A DNA stretch of 64,000 bases from Thermospira aquatica (GCF_023525255.1 NZ_CP073355.1:372001-436000), one strand, 5' to 3'; positions 56,159 through 63,867 are shown, numbered from the stretch's first letter. Made by a program: numbers and translations. Notes: a model not told the origin generated them from the sequence alone.

Positions 56159-56389
56159 CTACTTTAGAAATGCTGTTATAACATTACCATTTTCATCTAT
56201 TACAACCCTCATCGTTTTCAGAGGACTTCCCTTCCCGTCAATGCCTATGACACTATCAAAAGTTTTCTCAAATATATAGCCACTTCTACCAAGAGTATTC
56301 GGTAATACCAATGAATCAGCACTTTTCAATGCCGTATCAATACCCTTCTTGATATCAAAACCATCAACAAACTTGCTTTTTCCAACTTA
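56159..56389 (-). pseudogene. C-terminal remnant of a polymorphic toxin (RNase-type, BECR-like pattern)
   Basis: No start codon is available; the frame is open from 56389 (after TAA) to the stop at 56159-56161. The 76 residues include GFDIKKGIDTALKSADSLVL, PNTLGRSGYIFEKTFDSVIG and MRVVIDENGNVITAFLK. The last part resembles the end of many Rhs/CDI RNase toxins (xVVxDENGxVITAFP). The domain is truncated at its 5' end, which joins unrelated DNA at 56390. Its immunity gene 55825-56145 is intact. Confidence 0.6.
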
Positions 56390-56428
56390 GCGCCGCGGGT
56401 TATTTACCAGCAAAAGGTTTATATGGTC

Positions 56429-56803
56429 TTATTTTGATAAATATGTTATCAACTCACTTTCAATCTTGCTAAGCAACTTAGAATTATCATCAAATATTGC
56501 ATATAAAAGATCAGGTTTGCTGCCAGACAAAAATATGAAGTATTCACTTACTTCAGTTATACTCTCTTCTTTAAACCAGGTTGTTACAATATCCCATAAC
56601 TCCTTTTCAATTATAAGGTCATCAGTATAATCATGAGCTAACTCTGAAAACTCACCAACAAAACAAATTTCTTTACAATTAGGAGTTAATAAAATATTGA
56701 TAATCCGTTTATCATTTGTTTCTTCGATGCTAATATTAGATTCGTATAAAACAGTATAAGGTTCCGTGCTTAAAATTGTTCTTTCATCAAAATCAAAGTC
56801 TCT
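56429..56803 (-). pseudogene. Immunity-like gene lacking its start codon
   Basis: A clean 124-codon frame ends at 56429-56431 and reads DFDERTILSTEPYTVLYESN ... NILLTPNCKEICFVGEFSEL ... IFDDNSKLLSKIESELITYL. Its acidic composition and length suit an immunity protein. In-frame TAG lies at 56804-56806 with no ATG, GTG or TTG near the natural start, so the 5' end has probably mutated. No partner toxin remains upstream, only the core relic 56850-57065. Confidence 0.5.
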
Positions 56804-56849
56804 CTATTTTTTGCCTATATTATTCCCCTTTTCTTATTTTTTCAATGTT

Positions 56850-57065
56850 ATTCTTAAAGTATTTTTTCTTTTTTAATTCCAATTTATTCTTTTGTTACTT
56901 GTAGATTCTTCCTTCTCCTTTGTCTATTATTCTTACCTACTCTTCCCCTCAAATCTTAATCACTTACCCATTTACCCCTTCTTTTTAAACCACTCTTGAT
57001 ATTGTTTCCAATCATCTCATACTTATTCCCCTTTTTCTTTTTCAAATCCGCTTTTGTCTTCCCTG
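56850..57065 (-). pseudogene. Eroded relic of a core/junction segment
   Basis: The DNA is a much decayed version of 8826-9004. Matching pieces in the same order are TTGTTACTTGTAGAT, CTCATACTTATTCCC and AAATCCGCTTTTGTCTTC. No frame survives, and the LDMSGRS region is reduced to scattered matches. It shows that a cassette border like those at 8.9 and 46.9 kb once existed here. Confidence 0.45.
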
Positions 57066-57068
57066 AAA

Positions 57069-57326
57069 TTATATTTTTCTATATTCTGCTAATGAAATAA
57101 TATTTCTGTAATCATTATTAGCCTCATTAACATATTTCTTTAGTAAATCTATATTTCCATTTGCCAGTTTTAAAATACTAGCATATAAGCGATATTTGCC
57201 TCTTTCCGATTCTGAATTATACCCTTCTAAGATACTAAGTATGCATTCAATATCGTAATCCTTAAATTCTCTCTTTATAATTCTTATAATATCAGATTTA
57301 GTGATATGAGGGATTTTTTGTTTCAT
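57069..57326 (-). CDS. Small cytoplasmic immunity-like protein
   Basis: The 85-residue, helix-rich protein (ITKSDIIRIIKREFKDYDIE, LYASILKLANGNIDLLKKYV) has no signal peptide. It lies 12 bp downstream of the lipoprotein-type toxin 57339-57890, the immunity position. I do not recognise the family. Confidence 0.62.
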   Translation of the reverse strand: MKQKIPHITKSDIIRIIKREFKDYDIECILSILEGYNSESERGKYRLYASILKLANGNIDLLKKYVNEANNDYRNIISLAEYRKI

Positions 57327-57338
57327 ATACCAATAACC

Positions 57339-57890
57339 TCATTTATGTAATTGTTTTACCATTTTAGTAAAATCAGATGTCCACCTATACCCATGACTTT
57401 CCAAATAATATATTTCTTTCGCCAATACAGAACTTGGGTCTAGTAAACTAGGATCATACTTACCTGCAAAAATCACTTCATCTCCACGCTTTACTATTTC
57501 CTGAAGATGCCTCTCATTTTTAGCCCATGTCCAAGCTTCATCTGTTACATCTAAAAATTCTGCCCCTATATTCTTTGCAAATTCTCTATATGTACTTCTT
57601 GGCCCAATAACTGATTTACCCTCCGTCGATGCGGCTTTAACTACCCTCGTAATAGACTTCCCACCCGAAACTACCTTCGTGCCTTTTACAGCCCCAATAC
57701 CAATGGTTGCCACTCCAAATGCCTCTTCTCCAGCCCTCTCCCAATCCACAGGACCTCTCTGAGTTCCCAATACGGTTCGAATGGCATAATGGCTAAAGCC
57801 TAATCTCCCTCGCTGCTCTGGAACTATCACAGCAGTCCTTGCCACACAACCTACTACTAAAAAACACAATACCCAAACCCCTTTCTTCAT
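57339..57890 (-). CDS. Lipoprotein-anchored short polymorphic toxin
   Basis: MKKGVWVLCFLVVGCVARTA is a lipoprotein signal. Residues 40-95 (LGTQRGPVDWERAGEEAFGV ... VKGTKVVSGGKSITRVVKAA) are the pre-toxin region shared with 54597-55148. The C-terminal 85 residues (YREFAKNIGAEFLDVTDEAW ... DEVIFAGKYDPSLLDPSSVL) are the payload, with no motif I can assign. A complete small toxin with its own export signal contrasts with the long core proteins. The partner is 57069-57326. Confidence 0.7.
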   Translation of the reverse strand: MKKGVWVLCFLVVGCVARTAVIVPEQRGRLGFSHYAIRTVLGTQRGPVDWERAGEEAFGVATIGIGAVKGTKVVSGGKSITRVVKAASTEGKSVIGPRSTYREFAKNIGAEFLDVTDEAWTWAKNERHLQEIVKRGDEVIFAGKYDPSLLDPSSVLAKEIYYLESHGYRWTSDFTKMVKQLHK

Positions 57891-57955
57891 TTCCCCATCC
57901 TTTTCTAAAATTTTCTCCCTCTCCCCGGATATTTCCAGGGAGAGGGGAATGGTAT

Positions 57956-58513
57956 TTAATCTTCGAGTTTAAACTTCCAGGCTGCGTTTACCACCTTGAG
58001 ATCCTTTGCCTCGGGAATATCCCGATACAACATATCCAGATCCTCTTTCATCGTGTCAGTCGAAACGATGTCGTAGGTTATCCAGTAAGAATCATCCTTG
58101 GTATAACCACTTTGATGAAATCGAACATAGCCAAGATAGGTGATCGTATTCTCCTTCACCTCAAACTCGTAACCAACAGGGAAAGACCGAGCCCCGCTAT
58201 CTCCCCCACTCACACCCCATTCCTCGATAGCGTACGTCCCTGGTTTCACCCGATAGAAATAGTACCCCTTGGTCGACGATGTAGCTCCTATCGAAAAAGG
58301 CTTTTCACCGTTTGCTGACAGCGGTAAAATCTGGAGATTCATCATCAGGTTAAACGAGGTGTTTTCCCTGATAAGCTCACGCGTCCCATAAAGATAGCCC
58401 CAGGGACCACCAGCCTCTTGTTTCAAAAAGGTCTCCCGTGTCAGGCTCTCCTTACACCCCATCGTCACCAACACAAACAACACCATACTTACCCATGCGA
58501 TACATCTCTTCAT
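57956..58513 (-). CDS. Lipoprotein of unknown function, possibly orphan immunity
   Basis: ATG 58513 (GGAGG upstream) starts the lipobox signal MKRCIAWVSMVLFVLVTMGC. The mature part of about 165 residues is beta-rich (GYYFYRVKPGTYAIEEWGVS, YEFEVKENTITYLGYVRF), like a DUF2846-type or carboxypeptidase-regulatory-like fold that formats a G-x-Y strand. No toxin precedes it; the upstream gene is another immunity-type protein, so if it is immunity it is an orphan. Confidence 0.6.
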   Translation of the reverse strand: MKRCIAWVSMVLFVLVTMGCKESLTRETFLKQEAGGPWGYLYGTRELIRENTSFNLMMNLQILPLSANGEKPFSIGATSSTKGYYFYRVKPGTYAIEEWGVSGGDSGARSFPVGYEFEVKENTITYLGYVRFHQSGYTKDDSYWITYDIVSTDTMKEDLDMLYRDIPEAKDLKVVNAAWKFKLED

Positions 58514-58568
58514 CTTTTCCTCCATTTTTTATATATTTTATGGTCTTATCTCTTTTTGTGCCTCATCA

Positions 58569-59582
58569 TCAATGCCCTGGATGACCCATTTCCAGTATCT
58601 CGTCCATCCCATCCTCCTCATCATACTCAATACCCTCCAGAAAGGTACCAGAAAAGTGCCTGAAATCGGTCGTTTTCTCCCACTGTTTCCCCCCCAGAGG
58701 CTTCACCATGAGTTCAGAAAACTCTGAAAGCTTCCAGTCACCTATCCTGTTCGCTACCGCTCTATTCATCTTTACTCTGCCTGTTTTGGGATCTCGTATC
58801 GTGAAATCCTCCCCACTGTAGTCTTTTCTTGTCTTGCGGTAGACGTAGATCCCCCCATCCCTCCTATCAAACTCAATGATATCCACATCATGGGTGATCC
58901 CCATCTTCTTGAGACTCCCGGCAAACCGACTGCTGGGATCATAAGAGATAAAATGGGGCACGTAGGCAGGGATTCGGGCAAGAAAACGATCTTTGTACAC
59001 CTCGAGAAAATTCTTCTTATCCTCTTCGAGAACAACTACATCGTATTTTTTACCCTGGTAAAAGAATTCTATCTCACTTATACACGTATCATCATATCGG
59101 GTTCCAGGATAGGTGGAGAGCACTTCAAAAAAGAGCCACTGAATCTTTACAGCTCTTCCCAACTTTATTTCTTGAGGTCCCCACTCATCTTTTAATGGAA
59201 ACACTTCTTCCTTGATCACATATTCATCCTCATTTTCTCCCTCCTTTTCTACATAGAAAGCTCCTGTTATACCAATGTTTTTTACCCTGTTGTTAGCCAG
59301 ATACACATTTGTATTCTTTTGATACCCATTGTAAATCACTATAGTGTCAATAAAAAAGGGTTCTCTAAATACTATTCGAAAATAAGGAGGGACATCAGGC
59401 GTTGTGTAGTTGGTGTTTACAGCTACACAGGTAGAGAGGTTTTTGTCTAACGCCAGATAAGGAAAATAGGGGGGTACCACCGCCTGCCAGGCATTCTCTC
59501 TATTCGTTCCATCTAGGCGTATCTGCCCATACGCTACCGTCATCCCCAAGATGAACCATACTATCACAAGAAACCGTTTCAT
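58569..59582 (-). CDS. Secreted discoidin-like protein, probable immunity for L,D-transpeptidase-like toxin
   Basis: MKRFLVIVWFILGMTVAYG is a signal peptide. The discoidin-like half has ALDKNLSTCVAVN, IVIYNGYQKNTNVYLANNRV and LSTYPGTRYDDTCISEIEFF, as in 17575-18585 and 27460-28515. The C-terminal half differs, apart from the WEKTTDFRHFSGTFLEG tail. AAAGGAGGAAG precedes its ATG. The upstream neighbour is the scrap 59596-59766, which keeps the HGCQTI motif of the same payload type, so the pairing is preserved even though the toxin is almost gone. Confidence 0.82.
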   Translation of the reverse strand: MKRFLVIVWFILGMTVAYGQIRLDGTNRENAWQAVVPPYFPYLALDKNLSTCVAVNTNYTTPDVPPYFRIVFREPFFIDTIVIYNGYQKNTNVYLANNRVKNIGITGAFYVEKEGENEDEYVIKEEVFPLKDEWGPQEIKLGRAVKIQWLFFEVLSTYPGTRYDDTCISEIEFFYQGKKYDVVVLEEDKKNFLEVYKDRFLARIPAYVPHFISYDPSSRFAGSLKKMGITHDVDIIEFDRRDGGIYVYRKTRKDYSGEDFTIRDPKTGRVKMNRAVANRIGDWKLSEFSELMVKPLGGKQWEKTTDFRHFSGTFLEGIEYDEEDGMDEILEMGHPGH

Positions 59583-59595
59583 ATTCTTCCTCCTT

Positions 59596-59766
59596 TTATT
59601 GGGTTACTATGAAACTGCGCCCTTCTTTACCATACACATCTTGAGCAAACCTCCAATCATTCCCTGACTCCTCCGCCCCAAACAGCTCGGCGAATTCTTC
59701 AAAGTCGGGGAAGTAAATGGTCTGACAGCCGTGAGACCAGTTCCACTGGGAGGTATGAGAAACCAT
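59596..59766 (-). pseudogene. 56-residue remnant of an L,D-transpeptidase-like toxin
   Basis: This short frame starts at ATG 59766, seven bases after the previous stop, and reads SHTSQWNWSHGCQTIYFPDF, then EEFAELFGAEESGNDWRF and a tail RSFIVTQ ending at 59596. WSHGCQTIYF matches WSKGCQTIYG of 18615-22258 and 28533-29921, the candidate catalytic cysteine segment. The rest of the domain, including the upstream histidine, is missing. Confidence 0.7.
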
Positions 59767-59772
59767 CGCTTG

Positions 59773-60933
59773 CTACTCCTCCTCATCCAGATATATATCC
59801 ACCATCCAGCCTTTAATAGGTTTACCCTTCTTATCCTTAACGCCAGTGTCTATGTATACCCAATTACCCGTCCTGTCCCCAATCGTAAAAGTAACGTCCG
59901 ACCGTTCGAGTAGCTTTACCCTTGCGCCCTTCTTTAGCTTTAGCAATACAGCCGAGTTTGTAGAAGCTTCGGAACGCACGTTTACATTGTCGCCGGTGAG
60001 AATGTAATATATTTCAGGACTTAAATATAAATCTAGTACCCAGCCCTTTATGGTATTACCCTCCTTATCCTTTACGCCCGTGTCTATATATACCCAATAG
60101 CCTGTCCTGTCTCCAATGATTGTAATCTCCGTCCTCTCCAGAAATTTTACCCTTGTACCCTTCTTTAGCTTGAATAGTACAGCTGAGTTTGTAGATGCTT
60201 TGGTACGTACGTTTACATTGTCGCCGGTGAGAATGTAGTATGTTTCAAGTACAGGCGCTTTATCCGATTGTGCCCATTTGGGGAATTTGGATTTGTCTGT
60301 GAGGACTTCAGTTTCCCAAGTGCTACCACCTTTTAATTGTTCTTCATCATCATAGTAAAATAAATTTGCCACCTCTCCTGTTTTTCCCGTTAATAGTATC
60401 ACATTTCTATATCTATAAATGTTGCCCGTTAAGTGAATTCTTACTAGTTCACTGTAATAAAATTTTTCTTCTGTTCTAATTTTATATGTTCCGTTCGAGT
60501 AAATACGATAATAGACAGGCGGACCATCTACTTCATGGCAGGTAATAAACATTTCCTGTATCTTTTTTACTGGTTTAAAATCTCCCCATCCCGCAAGATC
60601 CTCCCTCTGAACCCAGCCTTTGAGAGTGGGATACTCCCACCCTCTTTCAGTTTTAATCATCTTTGCTTCGTGAGGAATTCTTCTTGAATCCACATAATAC
60701 CATATCTGATTTGTTCCTGAATAATTGATATTGGTCTTTGTAATAATAGCTACATCCTGAAGAAAGGGTAAGATTTCAATTAAACCTGAATCTATATTTG
60801 GTTCTTTATACAATATTGCTCCCTCAGTTATTACTATAGCACCATTGGTTCCAAAAAATTGTAATTCACTCGGTTCTGAATAAACTTTCTGTATATTTAA
60901 TATTATCATTATCAATATAATAAAATATTTCAT
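59773..60933 (-). CDS. Secreted protein with three SH3-like domains, probable immunity for M15-like toxin
   Basis: A signal peptide (MKYFIILIMIILNIQKVYS) is followed by an N-terminal SH3-like unit and a beta-rich middle homologous to 49976-50899. Two nearly identical C-terminal SH3 units follow, at about 240-305 and 308-384, each with YYILTGDNVNVR, STNSAVL, LKKG and YIDTGVKDK. The tandem copies are recent, differing by a few residues. It follows the LAS peptidase 60943-61326. The extra unit suggests that SH3 number can change. Confidence 0.84.
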   Translation of the reverse strand: MKYFIILIMIILNIQKVYSEPSELQFFGTNGAIVITEGAILYKEPNIDSGLIEILPFLQDVAIITKTNINYSGTNQIWYYVDSRRIPHEAKMIKTERGWEYPTLKGWVQREDLAGWGDFKPVKKIQEMFITCHEVDGPPVYYRIYSNGTYKIRTEEKFYYSELVRIHLTGNIYRYRNVILLTGKTGEVANLFYYDDEEQLKGGSTWETEVLTDKSKFPKWAQSDKAPVLETYYILTGDNVNVRTKASTNSAVLFKLKKGTRVKFLERTEITIIGDRTGYWVYIDTGVKDKEGNTIKGWVLDLYLSPEIYYILTGDNVNVRSEASTNSAVLLKLKKGARVKLLERSDVTFTIGDRTGNWVYIDTGVKDKKGKPIKGWMVDIYLDEEE

Positions 60934-60942
60934 TTTATCCTC

Positions 60943-61326
60943 CTATTGCCTCCATATAGTAATATGAAGGTGATTGTTATGTGCAATCATCAGTCGGTAG
61001 AATTTTGAATTCACATTTTGTTGCTTAGGTTGATTCCAGATATTTGGTTCATCGTAATAATTATTAGGGTCTCTGCTAAGCATTCTTGAAGGATTCAACA
61101 CTTGCGATACTCTTGGGTCATTATAGAAAGCGGTATAAACTTCTTCTATAAATTCAGTATTTTGATCATACTGATTGGCATATGCCGGAGTGTTATTAAA
61201 CCTTACCGTTACACCATCCCTTGTTGCAGCCACAATATCTATCCCTCTTCCCGACCCATGAGGGCTTGTGGTGCTATTCCTCCACAGGCTTGATACCTGA
61301 ATACTATCCACATTCACGCTCCTCAC
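60943..61326 (-). CDS. Small M15/LAS-like metallopeptidase, probable cell-wall toxin
   Basis: The first 33 residues (RSVNVDSIQVSSLWRNSTTS-PHGSGRGIDI) are identical to 50905-51285 apart from one change. The middle (NNTPAYANQYDQNTEFIEEV) diverges, and the C-terminus has HNNHLHITI. H, D and HxH of the LAS zinc site are present. The start is the GTG at 61326, overlapping the stop of 61323-61535. The operon layout equals that at 49976-51494. Confidence 0.78.
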   Translation of the reverse strand: MRSVNVDSIQVSSLWRNSTTSPHGSGRGIDIVAATRDGVTVRFNNTPAYANQYDQNTEFIEEVYTAFYNDPRVSQVLNPSRMLSRDPNNYYDEPNIWNQPKQQNVNSKFYRLMIAHNNHLHITIWRQ

Positions 61327-61535
61327 TGACTACTTCTATCCAGAACCATCCCCATCCAACCTACGTCATGCATAACACCCTCCAGAAATGTCCCACTAAA
61401 GTCTTTAAAATACGGCGTCTTTTCCCACTCTTTACTCTCTCGTGGTCTTACCATAAGCCCATACACCACACCTCCAGCTACTGCAAACTTTCTCACACCA
61501 CGCTTCAGTGCTTCTTCATACTCTTTCCACTTCAT
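61323..61535 (-). CDS. Small leader protein of the second M15-toxin operon
   Basis: The 70 residues are almost identical to 51282-51494 (KEYEEALKRGVRKFAVAGGV ... FKDFSGTFLEG), with the same GGAGG and the same overlap with the next start. High conservation between two otherwise diverging operons suggests either recent duplication of this end or a retained function. Confidence 0.6.
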   Translation of the reverse strand: MKWKEYEEALKRGVRKFAVAGGVVYGLMVRPRESKEWEKTPYFKDFSGTFLEGVMHDVGWMGMVLDRSSQ

Positions 61536-61591
61536 AGAGACCTCCTCGTTTTTTTTATATTGTAGCTTTGTCTTATGACTTTCTCGAACGT

Positions 61592-61620
61592 ATTATACCA
61601 CCAGTTGAAATTTTTGTCAA
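61592..61620 (-). promoter_or_regulatory. Consensus sigma-70-type promoter, second M15-toxin operon
   Basis: TTGACA (61615-61620) and TATAAT (61592-61597), with 17 bases between, on the minus strand. The sequence is the same as at 51551-51579 up to CAATGGGC. Beyond that point this copy continues into an IS fragment, while the other continues toward repeat array 1. Confidence 0.85.
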
Positions 61621-61629
61621 TGGGCCGAA

Positions 61630-61898
61630 TTGCTTCATAATAAAAGTACTCGAAAAGGGAACGTTGCTTCAAAATAAAAAAGTACTTTAAATTTGTGTAA
61701 AATAATCCAGTTCATGGCTCGACAAGCTCGCCAACCGGAATTGGGTTGGCGATGTTTGAAAGGAGACCTATTTACAGGGAAACGGCGAAATGATATGCTG
61801 AGCTTGTCGAAGCAGAGTATCAAAAAACCAGCAAAAAGGAGAAAAAGGAGATACTGGATTACTTTGTGAGGATAACAGGTTTAAAAAATCGAAACTAT
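61630..61898 (+). mobile_element. DDE/rve-type insertion sequence, copy 4 (left end only)
   Basis: It starts TTGCTTCATAATAAAAGTAC, carries one 23-bp minisatellite unit (61713-61737) and the first codons of the transposase (YFVRITGLKNRNYAA), then stops matching at about 61898. More than 1.1 kb of the element is missing. It lies immediately upstream (minus-strand sense) of the promoter 61592-61620. Confidence 0.82.
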
Positions 61899-61989
61899 GC
61901 CGCGACATTCCTCAAAAATAATCTACGTGAAAGTATGTTGTTTCCTTATAAGTGAAAAAAGGTTGAATACTGGTGTGAGATAGACAGTT

Positions 61990-62537
61990 GCTATTACCTT
62001 TCCGCGGTGAGAAAAAACGGAGGGGGCTATTACCATGTCACAGTAAAAAGTAAAGGGTCGCTCGTTTTTCCTTGTTAAGGAGAAAACTTTAGCTATTACC
62101 TTTTTGCAATGAGAATCAAAAATACAAAAGCTATTTCCTTATCACAGGAAAAAAACTTGCTCTTCCCTTATTGCAGTATGGACTCGGGAGACAAAAGCTC
62201 TTCCCTTATTGCAGGGAAAAAGGAGAGGGTATATGAGCTATTCCCTTATCGCAGTGAGAACACTTGCTATTACCGTGTTGCAGTCTGGAAACCTGGCAGC
62301 TATTCCCATATTGCAGTGAAAGCGTAAAACATAAAAGCTCTTCCCTTTTTCCAGCGGAAACGAAATGCCCATGAGCTATTACCTTTTCGCAGTCTGAAAA
62401 CAATTTTAGCTCTTACCATAGTACAGTTAATGCGAGGGACATAAAAGCTCTTTCCCTGTTACAGTGGCAACCAAGGGACAAGCTCTTCCCGTATCACAGT
62501 TTTATACTCTGCGTTCACACTGCAACAAGGTAAGAGC
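61990..62537. repeat. Degenerate 19-bp repeat array 2 (about 15 units)
   Basis: Units start at 61990, 62026, 62092, 62130, 62159, 62197, 62237, 62266, 62299, 62337, 62374, 62409, 62447 and 62482 on the plus strand, with an inverted unit at 62519. Start-to-start spacing is mostly 29-41 bp. Parts are homologous to array 1 including the spacers: the GTCGCTCGTTTTTCCTTGTT stretch near 62058, and the end with TGCGTTCACACTGCAACAAG against CGCGCTCACACTGCAAAAAA. The same positions vary as in array 1. Confidence 0.9.
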
Positions 62538-62665
62538 ATTTTTCTCAACCCCCAAAATCTCCCCATCGATCTTACTTTTAAAATATATAAAACATCTTTT
62601 TTAACAACTATAACAAAAAATTTTCGATATATATAGTATGAAAAAATTTCTCTAAGGAGAAAACC

Positions 62666-63451
62666 ATGGAAAAGGATTTTTTCACACTCTCAGAAAACAG
62701 GGCCTACCAGATCCTCGAAAAAGCCCTCTGGCCAGAGGGACCTATTGCCGGTGTAAGGCAAAGGCTCACCTTCTCGTGCCGGCTCGTGTATCAGTGTCCC
62801 AAGTGTGGCAGACAATTTTCCTTAAAAAGCCAGTCCATCATGCGAAAAAGTCACCTCTCGCCAAAAATCTGGCTTTCTGCCATGTTTCTTGTCTGCCAGG
62901 ATGGTGGCATAAACGCCGTCAAACTCTCGAAACTTCTTCATATTAGCTACAAGGCAAGCTGGCTTCTTCTTCAGAAGCTACGAAGCCTTATGCGGCCACT
63001 CGCCATCACACGAAATCCCTCCGAAAGCTTGTCAAAACCTTTTTCTTTCTCTCCGGCATCAAACGCCGCCAAAGAAAAAACTTTTCTCCCATGCAGGTTG
63101 TCGAAATTGATGCGGATGATACCCCTTCTAAACTTCACATTCATCTTGTGGATGATGTGAGTATTGGCTTTCAGACTTTTTGGCAAGCTTTTCCGCCACA
63201 CGCCCGTAGAAAAAAGAACGCCGTGGCTTTCCCACCTTAACGATGGGTTGAAAAACCTTCTTGAAGACGTCTATCACTATGGTTGTCGAAAGCACATGCA
63301 GCGCTATCTTGATGAATTCTGTTTTCGGTTTAACATCGAGGGGGTTTCTTCCAGGCTTGAAGAGCTTTTAAGAAGGCTTGGCAAACGTCGCCAGCTTCTC
63401 CCGTGGAAAAAGCTTGTTGCTGAAGGGCTTATTCTTCCCATCTGGGCGTAG
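62666..63451 (+). pseudogene. IS1595/ISXO2-like transposase, frame-broken
   Basis: 62666-63160 begins at ATG after TAAGGAG and has a zinc ribbon (YQCPKCGRQFSLKSQSIM), then LSPKIWLSAMFLVCQDGGIN and ASWLLLQKLR, typical of the IS1595 N-terminus. The core continues in another frame (MQVVEIDADDTPSKLHIHLV, candidate first catalytic Asp). 63164-63451 has the C-terminal HMQRYLDEFCFRFN segment of this family. Frameshifts and an apparent loss of core sequence make it inactive. No terminal repeats were identified. It sits between repeat arrays 2 and 3. Confidence 0.75.
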
Positions 63452-63629
63452 GTTTTCGTTTTTTCTTTCTCAACACATTTCCTGCGTCTGTCAAATAGAA
63501 AACTAAAAGTTTTTGTTTCATTTTGTTTTTTTGAATTTTTTTCATCCTTTTGAAAGAAAAGGACAGGAAAAACTCGAAAATTCATGGTGAAAACGTTTTT
63601 TTCGTGAGGTAAAAGATGAAAAAACATAT

Positions 63630-63867
63630 GCTATTACCTTGTTGCAGTTTTTAGCACCTTATACCCCATAGTATGGTGACGGCTTTCCTGCGATAAGGTA
63701 AGAGCAATTTTGGCAAATCTCGCGTTAAACGTTTAACTTGAGTTTCTCTTCCACACTCTTGAGTGAAAAGACATTTGATCTTACCTTCTTACAGCTAAAA
63801 ACTGTTTTTTTAGCTCTTCCCTTGTTATAGTGAAAAACCTGGCCGGAAACTGCAAAAAGGAAATAGC
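63630..63867. repeat. Degenerate 19-bp repeat array 3 (five units)
   Basis: Units occur at 63630 (plus), 63687 (minus), 63777 (plus), 63813 (plus) and 63849 (minus). They are wider apart than in arrays 1 and 2 and of mixed orientation. The array may continue past the window. Nothing else is recognisable in 63452-64000. Confidence 0.75.
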
